Assembly (NCBI GenBank): GCA_964484675.1
Contig: CAZAFC010000002.1
Location: 62,001-126,000 of the forward strand
DNA length: 64,000 bases
Direction: 5' to 3'
Source: CAZAFC01 sp964484675
GTDB lineage: Bacteria > Patescibacteriota > Saccharimonadia > Saccharimonadales > UBA4665
Shown piece by piece: positions 33,457-42,402 of the stretch (position 1 is the first letter of the stretch; every line of letters starts with the position of its first letter). The translations under genes were made by a program, and so were the position numbers. The notes under the pieces were generated by a model. The model searched no databases. It worked only from the letters and a program-made list of their open reading frames with translations, and was not told the origin of the DNA.

Positions 33457-33558
33457 AATGCGTTTTTCTCGCATTAGATGAGCTATCATTGCTCAGAAAA
33501 CGTTTGGCAATCGGCTCCTTTTGGGGCCGCATACCTAAGCAATCGTAGCTCATCTAAT
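33457..33558. repeat. Nested inverted repeats (possible small RNA or mobile hairpin)
   Basis: A small hairpin AATGCG/CGCATT (33457-33475) abuts a 24-bp imperfect inverted repeat (33473-33496 with 33535-33558, 3 mismatches). Inside it is CGGCTCC-TTTT-GGGGCCG (33512-33529). No gene adjoins it. Confidence 0.6.
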
Positions 33559-34030
33559 ATCAAGCATCGCTGTCAAATTGCAACCGTGAGCAAAATGTTT
33601 GTTCGCTTCGCTCAAACGATTAAGACGATTGTAGCGAGCGCTCATCCGGTCCGTCAAGCAATTTTGGCGCACTTGTGATATTTTTCGCACGAACCTTGAG
33701 TGGCAGATATTTGGCGGATTTTGGCTGCACGCGCCACGCCGAAATAGACTTACAGGAGTTAGCCGACCCCGAAGAATCCGCCTTTTGAAGTCGTCAACAT
33801 ACCGCACTCGCGGGGGCATGTCGGCAGACTGCATCCAAATCGCTTCCAAGTCGGCGCTGCCGGCTCAAAAGGGAAATGACAAGCAGACAGACAAAGAACC
33901 ACATCGCGGAAGGCGACGTGAGCTTTTGCACGCGGCGCGTCTGTTTGTTCGATACTCGCCACCGCCCTAAACTCGTTGCACGTGCTCGTCCCGCCGTTTC
34001 ACCAAAAACTTGGTCGGGAACTACTGGCTA

Positions 34031-34399
34031 TTAGCCCACAGCAACTAGCACGATGAGCGCGCCCTGGACGATGCCAATGAGCGTCCAGTTCCAGGCGCTC
34101 CTGAGGCTCCGATAGGTGGCGTACTGCCTGTGGGCGAGCTTCCACATGCCGACGGTTGTTCCCAGCATGATCAGGGCCAGCGCCACGGTGGCAATGAAGC
34201 TCGCCGCGGTGTGGTGGCTCTTGCTGTACAGCGCCAGAACGCCGGCGAGCCGAAGAGCCTGGAGCAGCAATGTCACCGGGAGCGTCGCAAGGTGATCCTC
34301 GCGCGTCTGGATCCGACTGGTGCTCCAGAAGTAGCCAATGATCTCGAGGCCCTGCGCCATCAGCAGCAAGGTCATGAGTGTCCTGGCGAGATCGGTCAT
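34031..34399 (-). CDS. Small multi-pass membrane protein, unknown
   Basis: 122 aa with about four hydrophobic helices (TLLLMAQGLEIIGYFW, LPVTLLLQALRLAGVLAL, FIATVALALIMLGTTVG, LIGIVQGALIVLVAVG) and basic connecting loops. No family recognised. The ATG at 34399 has SD AGGAG at 7-nt spacing. The promoter TTGACG-N17-TATACA (34570-34598) gives a ~165-nt leader. It is an accessory-type transcription unit. Only a weak hairpin (TCCCG/CGGGA near 34000) follows. Confidence 0.7.
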   Translation of the reverse strand: MTDLARTLMTLLLMAQGLEIIGYFWSTSRIQTREDHLATLPVTLLLQALRLAGVLALYSKSHHTAASFIATVALALIMLGTTVGMWKLAHRQYATYRSLRSAWNWTLIGIVQGALIVLVAVG

Positions 34400-34569
34400 A
34401 CGTGACTCCTGTTCTAGCGACCCTGTCTCGGCGTGCGTATCCTTTGATACACGAGATGGGACCACTGGCAAAAATCATTCTGCGAGTAGTCCAACCTCGT
34501 GATAGTCTGCTTGTCTGTCAATATGCGCCGGCAAAGCCACACGTAAGTGTCTCAACACGGAGCATCGGA

Positions 34570-34598
34570 TGTATATCATGTATTAAAAAATACGTCAA
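34570..34598 (-). promoter_or_regulatory. Consensus-like sigma70 promoter
   Basis: TTGACG (34593-34598), N17, TATACA (34570-34575) on the minus strand. Confidence 0.65.
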
Positions 34599-34738
34599 TA
34601 AAATGTCGTACTCTGCCTGCGAGCTGGCTTTTGGAGGGCGCCAAACGCACACCTCCTTGCGCCCGGCCAAAATGATCAGATATAAGGGAATAAGGTGGGC
34701 GAGCAATGCCCGCCGCGCTAGCGCGAGCACGTGGTACT

Positions 34739-34776
34739 GCTGGGAAGCGGTCGATGTGGTCGAGTCGCTTCCCAGC
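34739..34776 (-). terminator. GC hairpin after accessory gene
   Basis: 11-bp arms GCTGGGAAGCG (34739-34749) and CGCTTCCCAGC (34766-34776), 18 bp beyond the stop at 34794. Confidence 0.65.
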
Positions 34777-34793
34777 TTTGGTGTACGCTGGCG

Positions 34794-35552
34794 TCAATCT
34801 TCCTCGACCTCGACGTTCAGAAACAACCTCAGCGGGTCGTTGGGATTGTCGAAATGGTAGTGCGGGAATCTCCACGACCTGTCAGAGTTGCCATCGATCC
34901 GTATGCCGTCAGCAGTGAGCAGTTCGGCCATTTGCTCGCGCGCCATCAGATGGATGCGGGCGATGAGCGTGGCCTTTGGCGAAAAGGTCAGTTCCGCACA
35001 CTCACACTGCGCATCACCGCAACCCCCAAGATCCGCCGCCGAAAGCTGCGAATCCGAGACCTGCTCCTGTGCCTGGCCATCACCACGCATACCACGAGAG
35101 TCGACCCACGCCCGACGGTACAGCTCGATAATGTTGCGATTGCCGTCTGGGCCAAGGTGCTCTGGCTCAACAACAAATGGCTCGTGCTCGCCGCTTCGCA
35201 TCAAGAAGCTATCGAACTCGTGTGTCATGCCAGGGCCGAGCACCCACATGCCCCCGTGCACCGGCATCAGGGAAGGGTCAACCTCTGGGCATTCGCGGCA
35301 AACATTGGTCCAGGTGGTGCCGTCGCCGATACGGGCAGGCAGCGCGCTCGGCAGTGAGGTTTGATCGCTCACCCGCAGGCTAAACCCGGCGCCCACCGCC
35401 ACAGGCAAGTAAAGGCTGCGGCTTGGCCCATGATACACGAAGGGCACGAAGTACTCACCGATCTGGGCACTAACCGTAAGGCCGTAAGATCTTCCGGGGC
35501 GGACGTTGAGTCTCACTTCTGCAGCGAGACCGTACTGCGGTTTCTTACCCAT
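34794..35552 (-). CDS. Accessory protein, paralogue A of a tandem pair
   Basis: 252 aa, soluble, no TM. Unknown family. It shares with the neighbour at 35823-36617 an N-terminal beta-rich region and a central block 'P.R.G....W.NV...C.E..PS.MP...GMW.L' (here GTTWTNVCRECPEVDPSLMPVHGGMW), so the two arose by duplication. It carries an extra Cys-rich insert (GGCGDAQCECAEL) that could bind metal. SD AGAGG before the ATG at 35552. A hairpin follows. The role is unknown; the block looks like a small conserved beta domain. Confidence 0.75.
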   Translation of the reverse strand: MGKKPQYGLAAEVRLNVRPGRSYGLTVSAQIGEYFVPFVYHGPSRSLYLPVAVGAGFSLRVSDQTSLPSALPARIGDGTTWTNVCRECPEVDPSLMPVHGGMWVLGPGMTHEFDSFLMRSGEHEPFVVEPEHLGPDGNRNIIELYRRAWVDSRGMRGDGQAQEQVSDSQLSAADLGGCGDAQCECAELTFSPKATLIARIHLMAREQMAELLTADGIRIDGNSDRSWRFPHYHFDNPNDPLRLFLNVEVEED

Positions 35553-35712
35553 AGAGCCACCTCTTTTGGTCGAGCGCAAGCTGCGCAATGTAAACGAGCG
35601 TACATTGCTACAATATCATAAAAGGCGAGTTATTCAACCTGGGGCGTTTCCGCAAGTGGTAGAGATTCTTAGGCATTCTGAAACGCGGGCGGTGGGTGTA
35701 TAAACATGAACG

Positions 35713-35754
35713 CGGGCCGGGAAGTGCTGATGAAAATCATCACTTCCCGGCCCG
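35713..35754 (-). terminator. GC hairpin, sequence family shared with 43390-43429
   Basis: Perfect 14-bp arms CGGGCCGGGAAGTG (35713-35726) and CACTTCCCGGCCCG (35741-35754). The preceding ATGAACGCGGGCCGG and the following CGTACGT..GCGCTC also recur at 43382. Confidence 0.75.
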
Positions 35755-35822
35755 TAAGGCGTACGTTTGCGCTCGCGTCGCCGACGCCTGAGTCGCACAT
35801 CGGCCCTAAACCCTTTTTGGGA

Positions 35823-36617
35823 TTAGGCGAGAAGATCGTCCGAAGGGGCCGGCGCGTTCTCTACGTCGTCACCGCACGGCCTCGGGTCCGCCTGAGCAAT
35901 GCCCACGGGGATCGCGAATTGCTCGCGGATGGTTTCCCATGCCGCAGGGTCGGCAAAGTCGGGCATGTCCATGGTGGGGTAATTCCCACGGAGCATGTCG
36001 TAGGCCTGGAGCGGCGTGACGAGCCTGATCTGCGCGAGCAGTACGGCCGGGCCGTACTCGACGCCGGTACCTTCGGTGGGCCTTGGCGTGGGATCGTCGG
36101 CGGGCCGGAAGATCTTGCGGTCCTCGCCGATTGTAGTTCCGGCGGGCTCGGGCGGGCGGTAATACACCTCGATCCTGTTGTACAGGTGATAAAAGGTGCC
36201 GAATGCCGCGCGGTCCGGCCGATCGATTGGCACGAAAGCCATGCCCCGGCCCTTAGCCTCGGCGAACCGCTTGACCTCGAATATTTCAAACTGTCGGAGC
36301 TCCCACATGCCATCGTTGGCCGGCATCTTGGAAGGCCGCGTTTCGTCACAGTCGGTCCAGACGTTTGCCCACCTGCCATTGGCCCCGCCAAGCCGTATAG
36401 GAATCGCGACAACCTGTGGCGATTCGTTTTTGATCTGAAGACCAACAAACTTGTACGGCATCACTACCATGAGCAGCTCGCGCGTGCCCACCTTGCGCAG
36501 GAACGGCACACGCTCGCCATGAATGGTGGGCCGGACCAAAATACTGACACAGCCAATCTTCAACTCAACCCGCAGGTAGGCCGAGTAGACGATTTCGTAC
36601 TTGGGATTGAACGACAT
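35823..36617 (-). CDS. Accessory protein, paralogue B of a tandem pair
   Basis: 264 aa, soluble, unknown. Related to 34794-35552 through the block VVAIPIRLGG...WANVWTDCDETRPSKMP..DGMWEL and the general N-terminal strand pattern. It lacks the Cys-rich insert and has a C-terminal acidic/proline tail (ENAPAPSDDLLA). SD AGAAGGGG lies 8 nt before the ATG at 36617. A TTGACG -35-like element (36713-36718) lies upstream without a clear -10. It is followed 69 bp later by a hairpin of the 35713/43390 type. Confidence 0.75.
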   Translation of the reverse strand: MSFNPKYEIVYSAYLRVELKIGCVSILVRPTIHGERVPFLRKVGTRELLMVVMPYKFVGLQIKNESPQVVAIPIRLGGANGRWANVWTDCDETRPSKMPANDGMWELRQFEIFEVKRFAEAKGRGMAFVPIDRPDRAAFGTFYHLYNRIEVYYRPPEPAGTTIGEDRKIFRPADDPTPRPTEGTGVEYGPAVLLAQIRLVTPLQAYDMLRGNYPTMDMPDFADPAAWETIREQFAIPVGIAQADPRPCGDDVENAPAPSDDLLA

Positions 36618-36805
36618 AGAGGTCGCCCCTTCTGAGCCGATGCACGAAAATATGCACAAATGGAAACGAGCTAACAGACGTACCCCAAAACTATGACATA
36701 ATATTATGCGTGCGTCAATATATTGGCTCAGCACATGACTGAAAGTGATCAAACAAGTAGTCGACTTTGCTTTTTTGCCAGTAGTAGGGCATAATCCTAG
36801 GCACT

Positions 36806-37528
36806 ATGGCTGAACACGTGAGCTTTTGGCAGCATGTAGGCAACTTCTTCTATTCCAATCTCTTTGTAGGGCTAGTTGCTCTCATAGTTGGCGTAGCAGC
36901 ATATCGTGTCTACTACAAACAAAAACGTGACGAGAAGCGCAATGCTGCCAACATCTTAATACTTGAGATTCAGAGCGCCGAGGACGGTCTCACTAGATTG
37001 ACTTTAGAAAAGCCAATACTCGAAATCAGCGATGCAGACGTATTCTTAATGAGAGTCGCTAGCTGGGATAACTACAAACATCTTTTTGTTAAAGACTTCA
37101 AAGATATAAACGAATTCAACAAGATAACTGATTTCTATAACAAGTGCAAAGAATATGATGATGCAGTTCGTTTGCGAAATGCCTCCTTTTTCCATAACCA
37201 GAAAGTGTTACGCGCAAACACACATGCAGCGCTCAGAAAGTGTCTAGAAGATTACGTAAAAGTCATTGATGGCGAAGAAGACCAAGCGATACTCGACGAA
37301 CTATACAAAAAGTATCTCGTGAAACGGCAACTGATACTCGATATGCTCGTCACAGGTAACAAGGGCCCTGGGATCTTTACCTATATACCCAATCAGCCTG
37401 ACCTTGCTGCAAAAAGAGTCTTGGGGAGTATCGACAGAAATCTTTCCACAAGCACACCTGGAGAGGTCTTGAAGGTAGTCGCCAAATCAAAAGGCTTTAT
37501 AACCGTCTTCGGTCGTCTGTCACTTTAG
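36806..37528 (+). CDS. AT-richer membrane-anchored protein, unknown
   Basis: 240 aa with one N-terminal TM helix (about 17-35, LFVGLVALIVGVAAYRVYY) and a helical cytoplasmic domain rich in Lys/Asp/Asn. Codon use and base composition are clearly more AT-rich than in all neighbours (many AAA, GAT, ATA and TTA codons), which suggests recent transfer. The layout resembles small phage/plasmid-defence membrane proteins but no motif supports a function. TTGCTT-N17-CATAAT (36767-36795) ends 10 nt before the ATG, so the leader is very short. Confidence 0.8.
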   Translation: MAEHVSFWQHVGNFFYSNLFVGLVALIVGVAAYRVYYKQKRDEKRNAANILILEIQSAEDGLTRLTLEKPILEISDADVFLMRVASWDNYKHLFVKDFKDINEFNKITDFYNKCKEYDDAVRLRNASFFHNQKVLRANTHAALRKCLEDYVKVIDGEEDQAILDELYKKYLVKRQLILDMLVTGNKGPGIFTYIPNQPDLAAKRVLGSIDRNLSTSTPGEVLKVVAKSKGFITVFGRLSL

Positions 37529-37675
37529 CCGCAGCTAAGTTGCGAACTGTAATAAGTAGTGTCCTCTGAGATAGAGGTGATCAAACAAAGCTTGTCGCAG
37601 CTTCTTCACGAAGGTACTTGCCAATCCGCCTGAGGAGATTGACGCGCGCAAGGTGTCCATGCGATAGTTTGGTTA

Positions 37676-37691
37676 CTAGGGTTCCCTAGTT
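37676..37691. promoter_or_regulatory. Perfect palindrome upstream of GIN-domain gene
   Basis: ACTAGGGTTCCCTAGT-type palindrome about 55 bp before the start codon at 37744, in the expected leader/promoter region. It could be an operator. Confidence 0.4.
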
Positions 37692-37743
37692 CATTAACAG
37701 CAGAAGATGGGGAACCGCGACCACCTAGCAAAAGGAGCAACTG

Positions 37744-38655
37744 GTGCAGAGCGACAGCGCTGATTTCTTCAGCGCCGGCCGTGAACTGATGGACCGCTCA
37801 AATTTGCCGCACGGACAGGTCCGGCAGCAATTCAACGCCCCCGAGATCACCAAGATCTTGCTCGACGACATGCTGGCACAGGTCGCGGTCGTTCCCACGC
37901 GTACCGACCAAGTCAAGCTCCTCAGCGCTGGAGGCGACGAGGAGATGCTGCGCGCACTCCAGTGCACCGTCAACCACGGCACACTGCACCTGCACGGAAA
38001 AGTTCCGTACAGGCCGACAAGCCAGCGCCGAGGCCCCAGCGCCACGACGCCTTCCGACGACATGAGCACGGTGCGCCAGACGAGCACCAATCGCTCAGGC
38101 GACAACACAACGATCAGCACCAACGGCAACGTGGTCGACCTCGACCGGGGCATCCAGCTCATCGTGCTGATGCCCGAAACCATACACCTCGAGGTTCGCG
38201 GACTCGTCGGATGCATGGCCATCACCGACGAGCTCGACGCCACGCTGGACGTCCAGTCGTCGATCCGCACCGACTTATTCGCCGGTCGCGTCAGAAAGTT
38301 GCGGTTCGACACCAAAAGTACCAGTCAACTATTAGTCGAAAGTGTCGCCACCGACGCCACGCTGAGCATCTTTGGCCACAGCGAGTGCGAAATCGGCAGC
38401 ATCGGCGGCGATATCGCACTCTCGATCCAAGGCGTTGGAACCGTCGCTATCCGCGGCGGTACCAGCAAAAGCCTCAGCTGCACCTGTCTCGGCACCGTCG
38501 ACGTCCAGCACCACGGCACCATTGCGGGCACCGCGCACGTAAACCTCGTTGGCAGAGGCGACGTAGTGCTACGCGAGGTACAAGGCCAGGTCCGTGTCTC
38601 AAGTCTCGGCCTGGGCACCATCCAAGTCAACGGCCATGAGTACGGGGCGGGGTAG
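37744..38655 (+). CDS. GIN-domain (DUF2807) beta-helical protein
   Basis: 303 aa. The C-terminal two thirds consist of repeating short strands (LEVRGLVGCMAITDELDATLDVQSS, LRFDTKSTSQLLVESVATDATLSIFGHSECEIGSI, VAIRGGTSKSLSCTCLGTVDVQ) typical of the GIN/DUF2807 head domain, an adhesin-like beta-helix. Unlike most GIN proteins there is no signal peptide. GTG start with SD AAAGGAG. An imperfect GC hairpin follows at ~38679. Function in binding is inferred. Confidence 0.8.
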   Translation: MQSDSADFFSAGRELMDRSNLPHGQVRQQFNAPEITKILLDDMLAQVAVVPTRTDQVKLLSAGGDEEMLRALQCTVNHGTLHLHGKVPYRPTSQRRGPSATTPSDDMSTVRQTSTNRSGDNTTISTNGNVVDLDRGIQLIVLMPETIHLEVRGLVGCMAITDELDATLDVQSSIRTDLFAGRVRKLRFDTKSTSQLLVESVATDATLSIFGHSECEIGSIGGDIALSIQGVGTVAIRGGTSKSLSCTCLGTVDVQHHGTIAGTAHVNLVGRGDVVLREVQGQVRVSSLGLGTIQVNGHEYGAG

Positions 38656-38678
38656 CAGGAGCACACCGCGTCGCCAGG

Positions 38679-38744
38679 CTGTGCGGGAGAAGCGGGATGC
38701 GCCAAAAAACGGCCACCGCGCCACCCATCTTCTGCTGCACAGTC
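38679..38744 (+). terminator. Imperfect GC hairpin between convergent genes
   Basis: A 5' arm around GCTGTGCGGGAGAAG pairs with a 3' arm around CTTCTGCTGCACAGTC, and inner TGCGCC pairs with GGCGC; several mismatches. Confidence 0.5.
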
Positions 38745-38906
38745 ATAAGGTCTTCCTTATCTGACGAGACAAATCGACGTCGAAACTGTGCCGATCAAGT
38801 AGTCGCCATGCTAGATGTGGCTGTTGTCGTAATAATTCGTTCTGAGATTCTTGTACTGGGCTGGGCTGAACCCGTCTCCATGACCACATTCCGACAATCA
38901 TCAGGA

Positions 38907-39437
38907 CTAATGAAGATTGAGCTCGTCCTCGCCTCTAAAGTGAACCAGATACGCCGTCATGTCGTGGTTCGGGTAATTGCCGGTGCTATCTCGCTCCTGT
39001 TGCAACCACGTATGATCCTTCTGCGAGTACGTCCAGCCGCGTTGGTTGTAGGTGAGGGCGTTGGTGCCGTCGGACAAGAGGTCCGAGATTGGCGCATTTA
39101 CATCCGGCGCACCCGGGTGAAGATAGAGGCCTTCGCCGCTCGTGCCATACACTTGCCGCACAATAGCTGTCTCGGCGCCGGCAGGTTCGGGCTCGCATGC
39201 ATCCACGGCAAACGAACCGCCCGCCAGCACGCTCACAGCCAGACTCACACGGCCAAGACCACGGCGCACGCGTCGCGCAAGGCCCGAGCCAGCAGGCTGC
39301 TCGGCTCCCAAGGATCCAGCCGGCGCACCCGGGTCAAAATCCGGTGCACCACCACCATCTGGCACGGGCGTAATCCTATCAAACTGGGGCGCATAGATCG
39401 GTAACTGGGCAAATCCAGGGGTTTCAAAATGTGACAT
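38907..39437 (-). CDS. TM-anchored or secreted accessory protein, unknown
   Basis: 176 aa. About 50 disordered Pro/Gly-rich N-terminal residues, a basic patch (RRVRRGLGR), a hydrophobic segment (VSLAVSVLAGGSFAVDA) and then a ~100-aa exported domain (VRQVYGTSGEGLYLHPGAPDVNAPISDLLSDGTNALTYNQRGW). That domain resembles a small SH3-type surface domain: 'V.GT.GeGL.L...P....i..L.dG'. TATGAT lies 11 nt before the ATG and there is no SD. Convergent with the GIN gene. Confidence 0.7.
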   Translation of the reverse strand: MSHFETPGFAQLPIYAPQFDRITPVPDGGGAPDFDPGAPAGSLGAEQPAGSGLARRVRRGLGRVSLAVSVLAGGSFAVDACEPEPAGAETAIVRQVYGTSGEGLYLHPGAPDVNAPISDLLSDGTNALTYNQRGWTYSQKDHTWLQQERDSTGNYPNHDMTAYLVHFRGEDELNLH

Positions 39438-39611
39438 AGCTAGAGATTATCATATACACATATATAACCACAAGAACTATTCTATTTGGCCGCGGGATCA
39501 AATCTCTCGCTGCAGAAGGGCACTGTGTGATTCACAGTAAGCGGGAAGCAGGCACCATAGCGTGTCGCTAAGACCCGAAGCTTTTGGCGGCTGGCGGCCT
39601 CAAGAAGGTCG

Positions 39612-40229
39612 CTATTTCCCATAGTTTAGCTCGCTTTTTACTGCCATGCGCGTATCGGTAAGCCTTTCCGTCAGGGAGTCCACCCATTTGTCGCGCAGTG
39701 CCGGATCGGGCTGTATATAGGCGAGCGTTATATGCGGCTGATAGGTTGGATGCATGTCGATATGAGGCAACCGGTTTAGGCGCGCGTGGCCCTCCAACAG
39801 GTTTTGCGTAAGTGCGAGTCTACCCACGATGCAGTACCAAGATTCCGCGACGCCAGGCGGACTTTCAAAATAGCCGGCTCCAGTCACCGTTACCGGCTCC
39901 GGCGACCAGCCGCTGAGCGCCCGTTCGATATGCGGACGCCACTCAGTTGCAGATTTCAGCAAGCCGTACTTGAGCGTCACGTGCGGCACCAGCTCGCCCA
40001 CCGCGCCGGCCACGAAAGGGAATCGCTCGTCCGTAGAGGTGTACAAATCTACAGCTCCATCGGGAACATGTTTCACAATCTCCAAAGGCTCGACATCGAG
40101 CATAACGCACCCCAGCCGCTGCAGGTCCACACTCGGACCGACGTCTAGATCATCGTATACTTCGGGTATTTGGTGCGGGGAAATGCAGAGTTCGCTCAGA
40201 CTGCCTGCGTTGTTCGGTGTATTGCTCAT
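39612..40229 (-). CDS. 2H phosphoesterase / 2'-5' RNA ligase-like protein
   Basis: 205 aa. The two catalytic HxT motifs of the 2H superfamily are present as PHVTLKYG and, ~80 residues later, PHITLAYI. These proteins hydrolyse or ligate 2',3'-cyclic phosphates and related nucleotides (ThpR/LigT group). The ATG at 40229 is 6 nt behind a TATACT -10 (40236-40241), so it is leaderless. No RNA-repair partner is adjacent. Confidence 0.85.
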   Translation of the reverse strand: MSNTPNNAGSLSELCISPHQIPEVYDDLDVGPSVDLQRLGCVMLDVEPLEIVKHVPDGAVDLYTSTDERFPFVAGAVGELVPHVTLKYGLLKSATEWRPHIERALSGWSPEPVTVTGAGYFESPPGVAESWYCIVGRLALTQNLLEGHARLNRLPHIDMHPTYQPHITLAYIQPDPALRDKWVDSLTERLTDTRMAVKSELNYGK

Positions 40230-40235
40230 CACGTA

Positions 40236-40241
40236 AGTATA
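40236..40241 (-). promoter_or_regulatory. -10 box of leaderless 2H gene
   Basis: TATACT on the minus strand, 6 nt before the ATG at 40229. Confidence 0.5.
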
Positions 40242-40366
40242 CCTGTCAAGATACCGGGAAGTGTACTTTGTGTCAAAATCCCAAACAGACGTAGATCTTG
40301 CACATTGCAGCCGGCAGGATTATCGCACAGCAAGTCTATGTAATACTAAGCAGATTTAGTAAAATC

Positions 40367-40405
40367 GGGCGCCGGCCAAGCAAAGTCGGTCATGGTCCGG
40401 CGCCC
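40367..40405 (-). terminator. Terminator of the second ABC operon
   Basis: 9-bp stem GGGCGCCGG/CCGGCGCCC; on the minus strand it is followed by GATTTTAC. 90 bp beyond the permease stop. Confidence 0.65.
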
Positions 40406-40494
40406 TTGTTTGTGCAAGCAGAAAGCCGCAGCCGATACCGAGCCGTAGGCAACCGCTCGGGTCAGAGCCACTTTTCGGTCAAGCGTCATATCCG

Positions 40495-42402
40495 TTACTC
40501 CTCGCGCATGTCGTTAATAGGGCTGCGGCGGATGTTGCGGAGCAGAGGTACAATCATGCTGAACAACCCAGCCACAATGGCGATTGCCGTTACCAGCCAA
40601 ACGCGCGCATCCCAGCCAAAAACGCGGAAGACCAACTTAGCGTGCGAGCCGCCAAAGGCGAGCTGCGCCTGCGCCGTGAGTGTCTCGCGATATACGTGAT
40701 CAATTCCGGCGGCGAGGCCAATGCCCGTGGCCAAAGCGAGCACTGCAATCACCAGCGAAATCATGGCTGTATATGAGCCATACACCAGCACAATGTCCGC
40801 CCGGTCGGCGCCAATGGCTCGAAACACGGCCGTTTCACGACGACCGTCGGTGATTGTCCGGCCAACCATCGCAGCCATAATAACGATGGCGGTGGCGGTC
40901 ACGACAATTGTTGCGACGGCAAATATGCGCACGGCTTTATTTTGGAGATCACGCAGAGCAATGCTATTACTACCAAATGCGCTGAGCTGAAACGGCTTAC
41001 CTGGCGCTGCGCAGAGCCCATCTTCTCGCGTCGTGCAAGACTTTTGCTCAATAAATGCACGCGCGTCCTGGGCGGTGGCAAATTCAGCGTACCATATTGG
41101 ACTCGCAAAAAGTGGATCCTGCGCCGATCGAAGCAGCGCATCGTACTGAGGGGCACTTGGCAGCTGTTCGTAGAGCTCCTGCGGAATCGCAATGCCACCA
41201 GCCAGTGATGAGCCGACCAGGTTTTGCAAAATACCGGCCGTGCTATTGGCAGCAGCACCCGTTTGCGGATCGGGCATGAGGCCCACAACCCGGAATTGCA
41301 GCTTTCGCTGCACCGGATCGGTGATCGTGCCAAACATCGCATCAAACCGCTTCTGGTTGCCCGCAGCCGTCTTTTCGGCACTCGTGCGTACGTCACGGAC
41401 GATCGGGGCCGCCGCGCACGAATTTGCAGCCGGCAAGCCGTAGACAAGCTCCGGCTCCTGATATTGTTTGTTGCCAGTATTCTTAGCGATGTCGGCCGCC
41501 GCGGTAACGGCATCTTGGATCTGCTCCTCCGACACCGCGTTACGATAACAAGCCGAGAATGAAACGGAACTCGCTTTTTGATAAAGCTCAGCCAGGCGTT
41601 GTAGTTTTTGGTTTGCAGTCGCCCCAGCCGATAGCGCCGGCAATCCCAAAAGTTGCGTCGCGTCAGAGTAAGAGATTACAATCGGGATCGCATCCTCACG
41701 AATAGCGCTTGCCGCCAGAGCGCCGCTCTTGGTTTCCGCGCCCGAGAGCATGAACGGCTGCGTGAGAGCCGCTGGTGTCAATTGCAGCTGGCTCTTTTTG
41801 AGCAGGTCACTATTCTGTGAAGTAGTGGTATCAGGAGAAAAATTCTCGACACCGTCTTGCATCGTCGCAATCGTGCCTTGACGCGGCTGGATATACTCAG
41901 ACGAGTAAAAACCGATCGGGTGGAAGGCCGACGCCACGCTGCGAAGCTCAGGCAGCGCAGGCGAGGGATGAGCTTGCAAATATTCGTCGATGGCCTGCTG
42001 TGAATTTGGGTTCGTAATATCAAGGAACTGTGCCGATTGTCCAGCGAAGGTTATCGTCGGCCCTTTATCCATCGCCGGGTCATAGGCGATGCCAAGCTTT
42101 TGAGCGGCGACTTTTTTGGAAGCAACTTGCTGAGTGTAAAGCTGCTGAGCTCTGGCAATAATTTCTTTGTTGCTCGTAAGCCCGGCAATGGCGCTGTCGC
42201 CCTGCGCCTGTACAATGTAGCGATTACCGAGGCCCACGCCGCTAAAACGCCGTATACTCAGCAGCGCTCCCCGCGTCGTAAGTAGTGCCGCGACTAGCAG
42301 GCTAAAGAGCAAGCCGGAGATAACAAGCGTGACGACGGTTCTTATCCGTCGCACGCGCAATTTCGTGCCCGCCAAAATCAGTGCGTCGCTCACTCGTATC
42401 AC
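40495..42402 (-). CDS. FtsX/MacB-type ABC transporter permease
   Basis: 635 aa. One N-terminal TM helix (about 22-44), a very large extracytoplasmic domain (~45-480) and three C-terminal TM helices (VRIFAVATIVVTATAIVIMAAMVGR, MISLVIAVLALATGIGLAAG, VWLVTAIAIVAGLFSMIVPLL). This is the MacB/FtsX four-TM layout of mechanotransmission exporters. The GTG start (42402) overlaps the ATPase TGA as GTGA. The substrate is unknown; the large external domain suggests work on the cell surface. Confidence 0.92.
   Translation of the reverse strand: MIRVSDALILAGTKLRVRRIRTVVTLVISGLLFSLLVAALLTTRGALLSIRRFSGVGLGNRYIVQAQGDSAIAGLTSNKEIIARAQQLYTQQVASKKVAAQKLGIAYDPAMDKGPTITFAGQSAQFLDITNPNSQQAIDEYLQAHPSPALPELRSVASAFHPIGFYSSEYIQPRQGTIATMQDGVENFSPDTTTSQNSDLLKKSQLQLTPAALTQPFMLSGAETKSGALAASAIREDAIPIVISYSDATQLLGLPALSAGATANQKLQRLAELYQKASSVSFSACYRNAVSEEQIQDAVTAAADIAKNTGNKQYQEPELVYGLPAANSCAAAPIVRDVRTSAEKTAAGNQKRFDAMFGTITDPVQRKLQFRVVGLMPDPQTGAAANSTAGILQNLVGSSLAGGIAIPQELYEQLPSAPQYDALLRSAQDPLFASPIWYAEFATAQDARAFIEQKSCTTREDGLCAAPGKPFQLSAFGSNSIALRDLQNKAVRIFAVATIVVTATAIVIMAAMVGRTITDGRRETAVFRAIGADRADIVLVYGSYTAMISLVIAVLALATGIGLAAGIDHVYRETLTAQAQLAFGGSHAKLVFRVFGWDARVWLVTAIAIVAGLFSMIVPLLRNIRRSPINDMREE

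Larger units (their letters stand above)
32791..34030. other. 1.2-kb gene-poor region with several inverted repeats
   Basis: Apart from the hairpins listed separately (32863, 32969, 33457) I see no gene I can defend. A 48-codon minus-strand frame (33263-33406, beginning MSTIYDEWGSG) has a natural-looking composition but no SD. The stretch 33003-33260 is GC-rich, with open frames that run into the terminator. An unrecognised RNA is possible. Confidence 0.4.
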
